This document shows, piece by piece, positions 16,278 to 25,500 of a DNA stretch of 64,000 bases. The stretch is from JBOFCO01 sp051646105 (lineage in GTDB: Bacteria > Pseudomonadota > Alphaproteobacteria > Rhodobacterales > Rhodobacteraceae). The stretch is taken from the NCBI GenBank assembly GCA_051646105.1, contig JBOFCO010000095.1:16531-80530 (forward strand), written 5' to 3'. The notes beneath the pieces are model-generated. The model saw only the letters and a program-made list of their open reading frames with translations. It was not told the DNA's origin and searched no databases. The first letter of the stretch is position 1. The number at the start of each line of letters is the position of its first letter. A program made the position numbers and the translations under genes.

Positions 16278-18401
16278 ATGACCGCCGCCAATAGCCCCCT
16301 GAACCCTGTCATCGCCTCAGCCCTTGCCGAACGCGGCTATACGGACCTGACCCCGGTGCAGGTCGCGGTCACCGACCCGGCCTTGCAGGATGCCGATCTG
16401 CTGGTGTCGGCGCAAACCGGATCGGGCAAGACCGTGGGCTTCGGCCTTGCCATCGCGCCCACGCTGCTTGACGGCGCTGACCGGTTCGATCTTGCCGCGG
16501 CACCTTTGGCGCTGGTGATTGCGCCCACGCGGGAACTGGCGCTTCAGGTGCGGCGCGAACTGGAATGGCTTTATGCGGGCGCGGGGGCGGTTCTGGCCTC
16601 CTGCGTCGGCGGGATGGACATGCGCGACGAACGCCGTGCGCTGGACCGGGGCGCGCATATCGTCGTCGCCACGCCGGGCCGTCTGCGCGACCATATCACC
16701 CGCGGCTCGATGGACATGACCGCGCTGCGCGCCGTAGTGCTGGACGAGGCGGATGAAATGCTCGACCTCGGCTTCCGCGAGGATCTGGAATTCATCCTTG
16801 GCGAGGCGCCGGAAAGCCGCCGCACGCTGATGTTTTCGGCCACCGTGCCGCGCGCCATCGCCAAGCTGGCGGAAAGCTATCAAAAAGACGCGCGCCGGAT
16901 CACCACGGTCGCGGAAAAGACCCAGCACGCCGACATCGACTATCGCGCGATGAATGTTGCCGCACAGGATGCTGAAAACGCTGTGGTAAACGTGTTGCGG
17001 TTCTATGAATCGCAGAATGCCATCGTGTTCGGCAACACCCGTGCGATGGTGGCGCGGATGACCACGCGCCTGTCGAACCGGGGCTTTGCGGTGGTGGCGC
17101 TGTCGGGCGAGCTGAGCCAGCAGGAACGCAGCCACGCCCTGCAATCCCTGCGCGACGGCCGGGCGCGGGTCTGCGTGGCCACCGATGTGGCCGCACGCGG
17201 CATCGATCTGCCCAACCTTGATCTGGTGGTTCACGCCGAACTGCCCAATTCCGCCGACACGCTTCTGCACCGTTCGGGCCGCACCGGACGTGCCGGCCGC
17301 AAGGGGGTTTCGGCGCTGATCGTGCCACCGGGCGCGCGGCGCAAGGCGGAAAACCTGCTGAAATTCGCCAAGGTCAATGCGGTCTGGGAATTCGCCCCAT
17401 CCGCCGATGCCGTGCACCAGCGCGATGAGGAACGCCTGCTGTCCGATCCGGTCTGGACCAGCACCCCAACGGCAGACGAGGCCGCCTTTGCCACGAAGCT
17501 TCAGGCGCAGTTCAGTGCCGGACAGATCGCCGCCGCCTATTTCCGCCTGTACCGCAGCCGCCAGTCCGCCCCGGAAGACCTGTCCACGGCACAATCCTTC
17601 ACCGGCACCGGCCCCACTCCTGACCGCCCCCGCGCCGAATTCGGGCCTTCGGTCTGGTTCAGTGTTTCTACCGGGCGCAACCAGCGGACAGAAGCGCGCT
17701 GGCTGATGCCGATGCTGTGTCGCGCGGGCAATATCACCCGCACCGAAATCGGCGCGATCCGCATTCAGGCCGATGAAACCTATGTCGAGATTTCGCAGCC
17801 CGCCGTTTCCGGCTTTCTCGGCTCCATCGGTCCGGGGATGGTGTTGGAGCGCGGGCTGACGATCACCGAACTTTCCGCGCCGCCGGTGCTGGATCGTGGT
17901 CCGCGCAACGCTATCGAGCCTGCCGCCGAGCGTTCCGCCCCGGAACGTGTCGCCCGACCCGAACGGGCCGAACGCCCGGAAAAGCAGTTCACAGGTGCGC
18001 GTGCGGCCCGCGAATACAAGGCGATGAAGCCGAAAACCGCCGAAGCCCCGCTGCCCGTCCATATCCGGAAATCCGACGCCGCCACGGCCAAGCCACCGGC
18101 CGCGAAACGCCCGAAATGGTCACCGGAATCGGCACCGGCGCGACCCGCGCCTGCAAAGGTTGAGGATACCCCGGCAATGATCGGCCCGGCAAAGCCCAAA
18201 CCGAAGACTTTCGGCAAACCGGCGGCTAAACCGGCGGGCAAGCCCTTCGGGAAGCCGTTCGGCAAAGGTGCGGACAAACCAAAGGCCGGCAAGCCAAAGG
18301 CCGCAGCAGGCGCGCCCGGCAAACCCAAGGCCCTGCATCGCAAGGGCAATGCATCCCCGACAAAAGGTGGTATGGACGTCCCCCGGCGCGGCAAGCCCTG
18401 A
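16278..18401 (+). CDS. DEAD-box RNA helicase with DbpA-type RNA-binding domain
   Basis: A 707-residue ATP-dependent RNA helicase, probably acting in ribosome assembly or mRNA turnover. Helicase motifs appear in order: Q motif (LTPVQ), AQTGSGKT (about 45-52), PTRELA, TPGR, DEAD (VLDEADEMLDLGF), SAT, ARGID and HRSGRTGRAGR. A DbpA/CsdA-type RNA-binding domain follows (SVWFSVSTGRNQRTEARWLMPMLCRAGNI in sense). The last 170 residues are a low-complexity tail rich in Lys, Pro, Ala and Gly with KPxGKPFGKPFGK-type repeats, probably disordered and RNA-binding. It converges on cobQ with a 4-base gap. Confidence 0.92.
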   Translation: MTAANSPLNPVIASALAERGYTDLTPVQVAVTDPALQDADLLVSAQTGSGKTVGFGLAIAPTLLDGADRFDLAAAPLALVIAPTRELALQVRRELEWLYAGAGAVLASCVGGMDMRDERRALDRGAHIVVATPGRLRDHITRGSMDMTALRAVVLDEADEMLDLGFREDLEFILGEAPESRRTLMFSATVPRAIAKLAESYQKDARRITTVAEKTQHADIDYRAMNVAAQDAENAVVNVLRFYESQNAIVFGNTRAMVARMTTRLSNRGFAVVALSGELSQQERSHALQSLRDGRARVCVATDVAARGIDLPNLDLVVHAELPNSADTLLHRSGRTGRAGRKGVSALIVPPGARRKAENLLKFAKVNAVWEFAPSADAVHQRDEERLLSDPVWTSTPTADEAAFATKLQAQFSAGQIAAAYFRLYRSRQSAPEDLSTAQSFTGTGPTPDRPRAEFGPSVWFSVSTGRNQRTEARWLMPMLCRAGNITRTEIGAIRIQADETYVEISQPAVSGFLGSIGPGMVLERGLTITELSAPPVLDRGPRNAIEPAAERSAPERVARPERAERPEKQFTGARAAREYKAMKPKTAEAPLPVHIRKSDAATAKPPAAKRPKWSPESAPARPAPAKVEDTPAMIGPAKPKPKTFGKPAAKPAGKPFGKPFGKGADKPKAGKPKAAAGAPGKPKALHRKGNASPTKGGMDVPRRGKP

Positions 18402-18405
18402 GCAG

Positions 18406-19854
18406 CTAGCGGGACGCCGCAAGCAGCCCTTCCACGTCCAGGTGTGCCTCGATATGCGCGGCCAACGCATCCAGCGTGTCCTCGACCGTAACGCTGTAGC
18501 TGGTGCCTGAAGCGGGAACACCAAATCCGGACAGAAATGCCGCGCGAAAGGCGTCGCTGGCGAACATGCCGTGCAGATAGCTGCCCATGACGCGGCCATC
18601 GGCGGAAACCGCGCCCTCCGCCTGCCCGGCCACAAGCGCAAAAGGACGGGCCCTGTCGGGGCCGACGGATTGCCCGATGTGGATTTCATACCCCCGCATC
18701 GGCTGGCCGGTGGCCGCATGTATTGCCTCGGTCCGCGTCAACCGCTTGTCGGGCGTCATCACCGTTTCGATGTCGAGCAAACCAAGTGCCGGCGTTTCCC
18801 CGACCGCACCCTCGATCCCCTCGGGATCGCGCACCACCCGGCCCAGAATCTGATAACCGCCACAGATACCCAGCACATGCCCGCCGCGCCGGACATGTGC
18901 GGCAAGATCGACATCCCATCCCTGCGTGCGCAGGAATGCCAGATCGGCGCGGGTGGACTTGCTGCCGGGGATGATGACCAGCCCGGCATCACCCGGAATC
19001 GCCTGCCCGGAGCGCAGCATGGTCAGGCGCACGCCGGGTTCCTGGGCCAGCGGATCGAGATCGTCGAAATTGGCGATGCGCGACAGGGTCAGGCAGACGA
19101 TGTGCAAGGCACCGCTGCCGACATTCTGCGGCAGGTCCAGCGCATCCTCGGCAGGCAGCCGCGCCGCATCGGGGAAATAGGGCAACACCCCATATCCCGG
19201 CCACCCGGTCCTTTCGGCAATCATCCGATAGCCATCGTCGAAAAGCGAAGGATCGCCCCGGAACTTGTTGACAAGAAAGCCGCCGACCATCGCCGCATCA
19301 TCGGGATCAAGCACGGAACGGGTGCCCACAAGCTGCGCGATCACCCCGCCGCGGTCGATATCGCCCGCGATCACTACCGGCACACCCGCCGCCCGCGCAA
19401 ACCCCATGTTGGCAATATCGCCGGCACGCAGGTTCACCTCTGCCGGGCTGCCCGCACCTTCGGCGATCACCAGATCGTGCGCCGCCTTCAGCCGCGCAAA
19501 ACTCTCCAGGACCGGGACCATCAGAGATGGCTTCAGCGCCGCATAGTCCCTTGCCCTCACCGTCGCCAGCCGATGCCCCTGCACCACCACCTGCGCGCCG
19601 GTGTCCGTTTCGGGCTTCAGCAGCACCGGGTTCATGTCGGTATGGGCATCCAGCCCGCAGGCCAGCGCCTGCAAGGCCTGCGCCCGACCGATTTCGCCAC
19701 CGTCCACGGTCACGGCGGCGTTGTTCGACATGTTCTGCGGCTTGAACGGCGCCACCGATAGCCCGCGCAGCCGCGCCGCCCGGCACAGACCCGCCACGAT
19801 CAGCGACTTGCCGACATTCGACCCCGCCCCCTGGATCATCAAGGCGCGGCCCAT
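18406..19854 (-). CDS. cobQ: Cobyric acid synthase
   Basis: Amidates four side chains of adenosylcobyrinic acid a,c-diamide with glutamine and ATP, late in B12 synthesis. The product is 482 residues. The N-terminal dethiobiotin-synthetase-like domain has QGAGSNVGKSL and PFKPQNMSNNA; the C-terminal triad-type glutaminase domain has the nucleophile in HVLGICGGYQILG and a late HGMF histidine. ATG at 19854 is used; GTG two codons upstream is possible. It is on the minus strand, apart from the plus-strand cob genes but next to cobO. Confidence 0.95.
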   Translation of the reverse strand: MGRALMIQGAGSNVGKSLIVAGLCRAARLRGLSVAPFKPQNMSNNAAVTVDGGEIGRAQALQALACGLDAHTDMNPVLLKPETDTGAQVVVQGHRLATVRARDYAALKPSLMVPVLESFARLKAAHDLVIAEGAGSPAEVNLRAGDIANMGFARAAGVPVVIAGDIDRGGVIAQLVGTRSVLDPDDAAMVGGFLVNKFRGDPSLFDDGYRMIAERTGWPGYGVLPYFPDAARLPAEDALDLPQNVGSGALHIVCLTLSRIANFDDLDPLAQEPGVRLTMLRSGQAIPGDAGLVIIPGSKSTRADLAFLRTQGWDVDLAAHVRRGGHVLGICGGYQILGRVVRDPEGIEGAVGETPALGLLDIETVMTPDKRLTRTEAIHAATGQPMRGYEIHIGQSVGPDRARPFALVAGQAEGAVSADGRVMGSYLHGMFASDAFRAAFLSGFGVPASGTSYSVTVEDTLDALAAHIEAHLDVEGLLAASR

Positions 19855-19876
19855 CAGCACCCGCCCCGAAGTCCGA

Positions 19877-19966
19877 AACGGGGGCTCCGCCCGCTGTCAT
19901 GCGAATGGGGGCTCCGCCCCCGGGCCTGCGGCCCTCCCCCGGGATATTTGCGGCCAGCCGGAAAGT
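19877..19966 (-). repeat. Dispersed repeat copy 3
   Basis: Two GGGGGCTCCGCCC blocks followed by CCCCCGGGATATTTGCGGCCAG and GGAAAGTG, the reverse orientation of the family. Together with copy 4 it fills much of the 297-base gap between cobQ and cobO, the two copies pointing toward each other's G-rich ends from opposite strands. Nothing else is recognised in the gap. Confidence 0.6.
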
Positions 19967-20087
19967 GCGATGAGCAAAACGGCACGCCCCGTCTCGGTCG
20001 GCAGAAGGGCCGGCGAAACAGGGCGCTTTCCGTCTGGACGGTCATCGGCGTCCCCGCCTGTACCGTACGCATATGCTCCCCCATCAA

Positions 20088-20140
20088 TCTTTCCGTTTGG
20101 TTAAAATATCCCACGGGGGGTCCGGGGGGCGTGAAGCCAC
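20088..20140 (+). repeat. Dispersed repeat copy 4
   Basis: CTTTCCGTTTGGTTAAAATATCCC followed in sense by ACGGGGGGTCCGGGGGGC, just after the cobO stop on the minus strand. Same core (GG-n-AAATATCC plus G-rich block) as copies at 38814 and 45166. Confidence 0.6.
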
Positions 20141-20151
20141 CCGGCCGTCGA

Positions 20152-20802
20152 TCAGAACTCCACACCCGGCTGGCCCTTGATGCCCGACCGGAACGGGTGT
20201 TTCACCAGTGTCATCTCCGTCACCAGATCGGCCAGATCGACCAGCGCTTCGGGCGCGTTGCGCCCGGTGAGAACGACATGGGTCAACGGCGGCTTTTCAT
20301 CGCGCAGAAAGGATAGAACCTCGTCCACCGGCAGATATTCGTAGCGCAGCGCGATGTTGATCTCGTCCAGCAGCACCATGCGGATCGCCGGATCGCGGAT
20401 CAGTTCCTTTGCCTTTTCCCACCCCTTGCGCGCCATCTCGATGTCGCGCGCCTTGTCCTGGGTTTCCCAGGTGAAGCCCTCTCCCATCGCGTGAAACTGG
20501 CAGAGCGCGCTGAAATGCCCCTCGATCAGCCGCCGTTCGCCGGTGTCCCAGGCGCCCTTGATGAACTGCACCACCGCGCAGGGCATCCCGTGCGCGATGC
20601 AGCGCAGGATCATCCCGAAGCCGGACGAAGACTTGCCCTTCCCCGGCCCGGTATGCACGATCACCAGCCCCTTTTCGCCAGACTTTCCGGCCATGATCTT
20701 GTCGCGCGCGGCCTTCTTCTTGGCCATCTTGCTGGCGTGGCGGGCCAGATCGGCGTCCTGCGGGCCGGGTTCTGCGCCCGGCGTGTCGTTTCCATCCGTC
20801 AT
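20152..20802 (-). CDS. cobO: Cob(I)yrinic acid a,c-diamide adenosyltransferase
   Basis: Attaches the 5'-deoxyadenosyl group to reduced cobalt from ATP (CobO/BtuR/CobA type). The 216-residue protein has the family P-loop HTGPGKGKSSSGFG (about residues 50-63), WDTGER, and the DEINIALRY motif. The N-terminus contains KMAKKKAARDKIMAGKSGEKG as usual for CobO. The ATG at 20802 lies 51 bases from the start of the plus-strand riboswitch, so cobO and the main cob operon are divergent; cobO itself has no visible riboswitch on its own strand. Confidence 0.95.
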   Translation of the reverse strand: MTDGNDTPGAEPGPQDADLARHASKMAKKKAARDKIMAGKSGEKGLVIVHTGPGKGKSSSGFGMILRCIAHGMPCAVVQFIKGAWDTGERRLIEGHFSALCQFHAMGEGFTWETQDKARDIEMARKGWEKAKELIRDPAIRMVLLDEINIALRYEYLPVDEVLSFLRDEKPPLTHVVLTGRNAPEALVDLADLVTEMTLVKHPFRSGIKGQPGVEF

Positions 20803-20852
20803 ATGCCGGTCCTATCCTTGACAAGCTGGGGCATCCTGCCTCAGGTGGCGGG

Positions 20853-21053
20853 GTGCTGGTTCCTGTCCTATGACAGGCGAAGAGGGAATGCGACAGGGAA
20901 GCGACGCCGCAGGCGCGAAACCCGAAGCGCAGCCGCCCCCGCGACCGTGACCGGAGAGGTTCCACCCGCCACTGGCAACCCGTTTCGGGGTGCCGGGAAG
21001 GCAGGGACCGGGGGGCGAGGCCCCGCTCCGCAAGCCGGGAGACCTGCCAGCAC
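20853..21053 (+). ncRNA. Cobalamin riboswitch 1 (upstream of DUF1636-cobW-cobN)
   Basis: A B12-binding aptamer in the 5' leader of the main cob operon. The closing stem P1 pairs GTGCTGG (20853-20859) with CCAGCAC (21047-21053). In order I see GAAGAGGGAA, the GCCGCCCCCGCGACCGTGACCGG block, CCACTGG, the CCGGGAAGG core and the terminal GGGAGACCTGCC, all in the positions expected of the family. A leader of about 107 bases then runs to the DUF1636 start, with GAAAGGGC as ribosome site. It should lower expression when adenosylcobalamin is plentiful. The rest of the gap 20803-21160 is this leader. Confidence 0.92.
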
Positions 21054-21160
21054 AGGTGAAGAAACGGGCGGACGGGGTGATCCGCGACCTTCGGCATGGG
21101 CTTTTCGCCCCTCCGTCGGCGCATTCCCCGATCCCGCGAAAGGGCCGGTGAAAGGGCAAG

Positions 21161-21526
21161 ATGGGCGCGGTGCTTCATGTCTGCATGACCTGCAAGGCGG
21201 GACAGCCGGTGGCGATGGGCGAGCTGCCGCCCGGCGCGCGGCTGCATGCCGCGCTGGTGGCGGCGGGCGCGCCCGAGGGTGTCGAAATCCGGCCCGTCGA
21301 ATGCCTGTCGGCCTGCGACCACGGCTGCAACCTTGCGCTGACAAGGCGCGGCGGCTGGTCCTATGTCTATGGTCGGCTTGGCCTTGACGACGTTCCCGAA
21401 ATCCTGCGCGGGGCCGCGGCCTATGCCGCAGCGCCCGACGGCATCGTGCCCTGGCGCGACCGCCCCGTGATCTTCCGCAAGCAGTCGCTTGCCCGCATAC
21501 CGCCATTGGAGCCGCAAGATGTCTGA
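21161..21526 (+). CDS. DUF1636 cysteine-containing protein, copy 1
   Basis: A 121-residue protein of the DUF1636 family, which often sits with cob genes and is predicted to bind metal. It has an N-terminal VCMTC pair and a second group CLSACDHGC (about residues 47-55), a spacing like thioredoxin-fold [2Fe-2S] ferredoxins. It is the first gene after riboswitch 1 and overlaps cobW by eight bases, so it is cotranscribed with B12 genes. A role in cobalt handling or electron supply is inference. A paralogue lies at 34394 at the far end of the cluster. Confidence 0.8.
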   Translation: MGAVLHVCMTCKAGQPVAMGELPPGARLHAALVAAGAPEGVEIRPVECLSACDHGCNLALTRRGGWSYVYGRLGLDDVPEILRGAAAYAAAPDGIVPWRDRPVIFRKQSLARIPPLEPQDV

Positions 21527-22553
21527 CCTGTCGAAAATCCCCGTCACCATCATCACCGGCTTTCTCGGTGCTGGCAAAACCACGCTGATCCGGCATCTGA
21601 TGGCCAATCCGCAGGGCAAGCGTCTGGCGGTGCTGGTCAATGAATTCGGCACCGTGGGCGTCGATGGCGACATTCTGAAATCCTGTGCTGATGAAAACTG
21701 CCCGGAAGAAAACATCGTCGAACTGGCCAATGGCTGCATCTGCTGCACGGTGGCCGACGATTTCATCCCGACGATCGAGGCGCTGATGGCCCTGCCCCGG
21801 CGCCCCGACCATATCCTGATCGAAACCTCTGGCCTCGCGTTGCCGAAGCCGCTTTTGAAGGCTTTCGACTGGCCCGCGATCCGTTCGAAGATCACCGTCG
21901 ACGGCGTGGTGGCGCTGGCCGATGCCGAAGCGGTGGCGGCGGGGCGGTTTGCCCCCGATGTGGCGGCGGTGGATGCGCAGCGCGCGGCGGATGACAGCAT
22001 CGACCACGAAACGCCGCTGTCGGAAGTGTTCGAGGATCAGATCGCCTGCGCCGACATCGTGCTGTTGTCCAAGGCCGATCTGGCAGGCGAGGCCGGGCTT
22101 GCCGCTGCCCGCGCGGTGATCGATGCCGAAACCCCGCGCGCCCTGCCGGTGCTGGCGATGACCGACGGGGTGATCGACCCGCGCGTGGTGCTGGGGCTGA
22201 ACGCGGCCGCAGAGGACGATCTTGCCGCACGGCCCAGCCACCATGACGGGGCCGACGATCACGAGCATGACGATTTTGATTCGGTGGTGATCGACCTGCC
22301 GGAGATTGCCGAGCCTGAAACGCTCGTAGCCGCCATTCAGAAGTTGGCGCGCGAACAGCACATCCTGCGGGTCAAGGGGCATGTCGCGGTGGCTGGCAAA
22401 CCGATGCGTCTGCTGGTGCAGGCGGTGGGCGAGCGTGTCCGGCATCAGTTCGACCGGCCATGGGGCACGGGCCCGCGCGAGGGGCGGCTGGTGGTGATCG
22501 CGGAACATGACGACATCGATCCCGCCGCAATCCGCGCCGTTCTGGGGGCCTGA
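21519..22553 (+). CDS. cobW: CobW-type GTP-dependent metal chaperone
   Basis: A 344-residue G3E-family GTPase thought to deliver cobalt to the CobNST chelatase. The P-loop GFLGAGKTTL is near residue 11-20, the metal-binding CxCC motif is in NGCICCTV, and SKADL is the guanine-specificity motif. A short His/Asp-rich stretch (HHDGADDHEHDDFD) near residues 230-250 suggests metal binding. The C-terminal CobW_C domain follows. It lies between DUF1636 and cobN, which supports the cobalt role. Confidence 0.93.
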   Translation: MSDLSKIPVTIITGFLGAGKTTLIRHLMANPQGKRLAVLVNEFGTVGVDGDILKSCADENCPEENIVELANGCICCTVADDFIPTIEALMALPRRPDHILIETSGLALPKPLLKAFDWPAIRSKITVDGVVALADAEAVAAGRFAPDVAAVDAQRAADDSIDHETPLSEVFEDQIACADIVLLSKADLAGEAGLAAARAVIDAETPRALPVLAMTDGVIDPRVVLGLNAAAEDDLAARPSHHDGADDHEHDDFDSVVIDLPEIAEPETLVAAIQKLAREQHILRVKGHVAVAGKPMRLLVQAVGERVRHQFDRPWGTGPREGRLVVIAEHDDIDPAAIRAVLGA

Positions 22554-22558
22554 CGCCT

Positions 22559-25500
22559 GTGCATGTCGTCTTCCGCGAAAGCCATGGGCTTGAGGAAACG
22601 GAAACGCCGTTCGATCCGGGGCAGTCCCCCGCCGATCTGATCGTGCTTTCGTTTTCCGACAGCGACCTTGGCGCTTTCGCAGCGGGCTGGCACCGGGCGA
22701 AAGCGGCAGATTCCCCCCTGCCCTCGGTTCGTTTGCAGAACCTCGTGGCGCTGAAACATCCGATTTCGGTCGATACCTATCTGGAGTCGACCCTGTCCGG
22801 TGCAAAGGCCGTGCTGATCCGGCTCATCGGCGGGGAAAGCTACTGGCCGTATGGGCTGGCTTCGGTGCAGGATATCTGCCGCCGCAGGGGCATCGCCCTG
22901 GCGGTGTTGCCTGCCGACGGGCGAGAGGACGCGCGGCTTGACGCGCTTTCCACCCTGCCCCTGTCCACACTGCGGCAACTCGCGGCGCTGTGCGATGCCG
23001 GGGGGGCGGTTGCGGCACAGACAGCCCTTGCGCAACTTGCGTTGGCGGCGGGCCTTTATGCCGGGCCGGTGCGGGGCGAAAAATCCGTGCCCGACTGCGG
23101 CTGGTATGATCCTGCACGGGGTGTGATCGCGGCCCCGGACAGGGATGACACGCGCCCGCTGGCCGTCGTCACCTTCTACCGCTCCTACCTGACCGCCGCC
23201 GATACCGGGCCGGTCGATGCGCTGATCCATGCACTGCGGGAAAGCGGTTTTGCCGCTTTCGGCCTGTTCGCACCCTCGCTGAAGGGCAAGGCGGCGGAAT
23301 GGGTAGGGCAGGCACTGGCTGCGCACCCGCCCGCCGCCATCGTGAACGCTACCGCCTTTTCGGCAAAGGGGCACGACGGCAGCAGCCCGCTCGACACCGC
23401 CGGGTGCCCGGTGTTTCAGGTCGCCCTGTCCACGGCGCGGCGGCGCGACTGGGCGGCGGCAGAACGCGGCCTGTCGCCCGCCGATCTGGCCATGCATGTG
23501 GTGTTGCCGGAAGTGGACGGGCGCATCTTCGCCGGTGTGGTCAGCTTCAAGGCCCCCACGCCGCGTGACCCCGACCTGCAATTTTCCCGCTTCGTCCATC
23601 GGGCAGAACCGGACCGGGTGGCGGCGGTGGCCGACCGTGTGGCCGCGTGGCACCGGCTGACAACGACATCGAAGGCGGAGCGCAGGCTGGCACTGGTGCT
23701 GTCAACCTATCCGGGCAAGGGCTGGAACCTCGCCCATGCCGTCGGGCTGGATGCGCTGGCCTCGGCAAAGGTGATGCTGGAACGGTTGACGGGCGAGGGA
23801 TATGCTCGCGCAGCCCCCCCACCCCATCCCTCCCCCACGAGGGGGCAGGGAGGCGCATTTTCCGGCATCAGAGCGCCGGTTGAAACCCACACCATCCCTC
23901 CCCCCTGCGGGGAGGGGCTGGGGGTGGGGGGCCTTGCCTCTCTCGAACACGCGCTTCAGGCCGAAACCCTGCACTGGCCGCTCGACGCCTACCTGAATGC
24001 TCTGAACACCTTGCCCAAGACCCTGCGGCAAACCCTCAACGCCGCATGGGGCAACCCGGCAGATGATCCCGCCTGCCGCGACGGCGCGTTCCGCTTCCCC
24101 GCTGTCCGATGCGGCGAAACACTCGTCGCCCTGCAACCTGAACGCGGAGAGGTGCAGACCCGCGCCGACAGCTATCACGACCTGTCGCGCACCCCGCGCC
24201 ATTCCTACGTGGCCTTCTATCTTTGGCTCCGCGCGCAGGGGCTACATGCGCTGGTCCATATCGGCGCGCATGGCACGCTGGAATGGCTGCCGGGCAAATC
24301 CGTTGCGCTGTCGGCGGACTGCTGGCCCGAGGCGCTGACGGGGCCGACACCGGTGATCTATCCCTTCATCGTCAACGACCCCGGAGAGGCCGCCCAGGCC
24401 AAGCGCCGCATCGGCGCGGTGACGCTGGGCCACCTGCCGCCGCCGCTGGTGGCCAGCGCCACGCCCGACGGGCTGGCGGCGCTGGAGCGGCTGCTGGACG
24501 AATATTCCACGGCGGACGGGCTGGATCCCGCGCGACGCGGTCGCCTGATCGCGGCCATCCGGGCAGAGGCGCAGGCGGCAGGGGTGGAAGCCGACCTTGC
24601 CCTGCCCGCCGATGCGGGCGCGGCAGAGGCGATTACCCGCATCGACCGTTTTGTCTGCGACCTGAAGGAAAGCCGCTTCGGCGACGGGTTGCACATCTGG
24701 GGTAACGGCGCGGGGGAATGGGAGGGATTTCTTGCCGCACTCGACGGACGGCGGGTTCCCGCAGGCCCGGCCGGATCGCCGTGGCGCGGGCGCGCCGACG
24801 TGCTGCCCACGGGGCGGAACCTGTATTCCGTCGACCCGCGCGCGGTGCCGTCCCGCGCCGCCCATGCGCAGGGCGTGAAGCTGGCCGAAGAACTGCTGCG
24901 CCGTCATTTGCAGGATCACGGCGACTGGCCGCGCGGGCTGGTGGTGGACCTGTGGGGATCGGCGACCATGCGCACGGCTGGCGAGGAATTCGCCATGGCG
25001 CTGCATCTGGCGGGCCTCGCCCCGGTCTGGGACGCCGGATCGGATCGTGTTTCGGGGGTGGAGGTGCTGCCGCTGGCGCTGCTGGGCCGCCCCCGGACTG
25101 ACGTCACATTGCGCGTTTCCGGCCTGTTCCGCGACGTGTTTCCGGGGCTGGCGCAACTGTTCGAAACCGGGGCCGCCGCGCTGGCCACGCGGGACGAGGC
25201 AGCCGAAGATAACCCCTATCTTGCGGCGACACCGCGCGTCTTTGGCCCAAAACCGGGGCTTTACGGGCTGGGCGTGGGTGAGACGCTGGAGGAATACTCC
25301 GACGCGGGCCGAAAAGCGGCGGGCGAGGCCTGGCTGAAGGGGTCCGAATGGGCCATTGATGCGAAAGGCGACGCCCGACAGGACCGCGCGGCGCTGGAGG
25401 CGCGGGTGCTGGCAGCGGACGCCTTTGCCCATGTGCAGGATCTGGCGGAAAGCGACCTGTTGCTGGCGTCCGACTATGCCGCGCATGAGGGCGGCTTTGC

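Noticed and set aside
23811..23936. CRISPR-like or pseudogene signal in cobN because of repeated palindromes.
   Set aside because: Only two hairpins, no spacers, and the frame continues to a normal CobN end.
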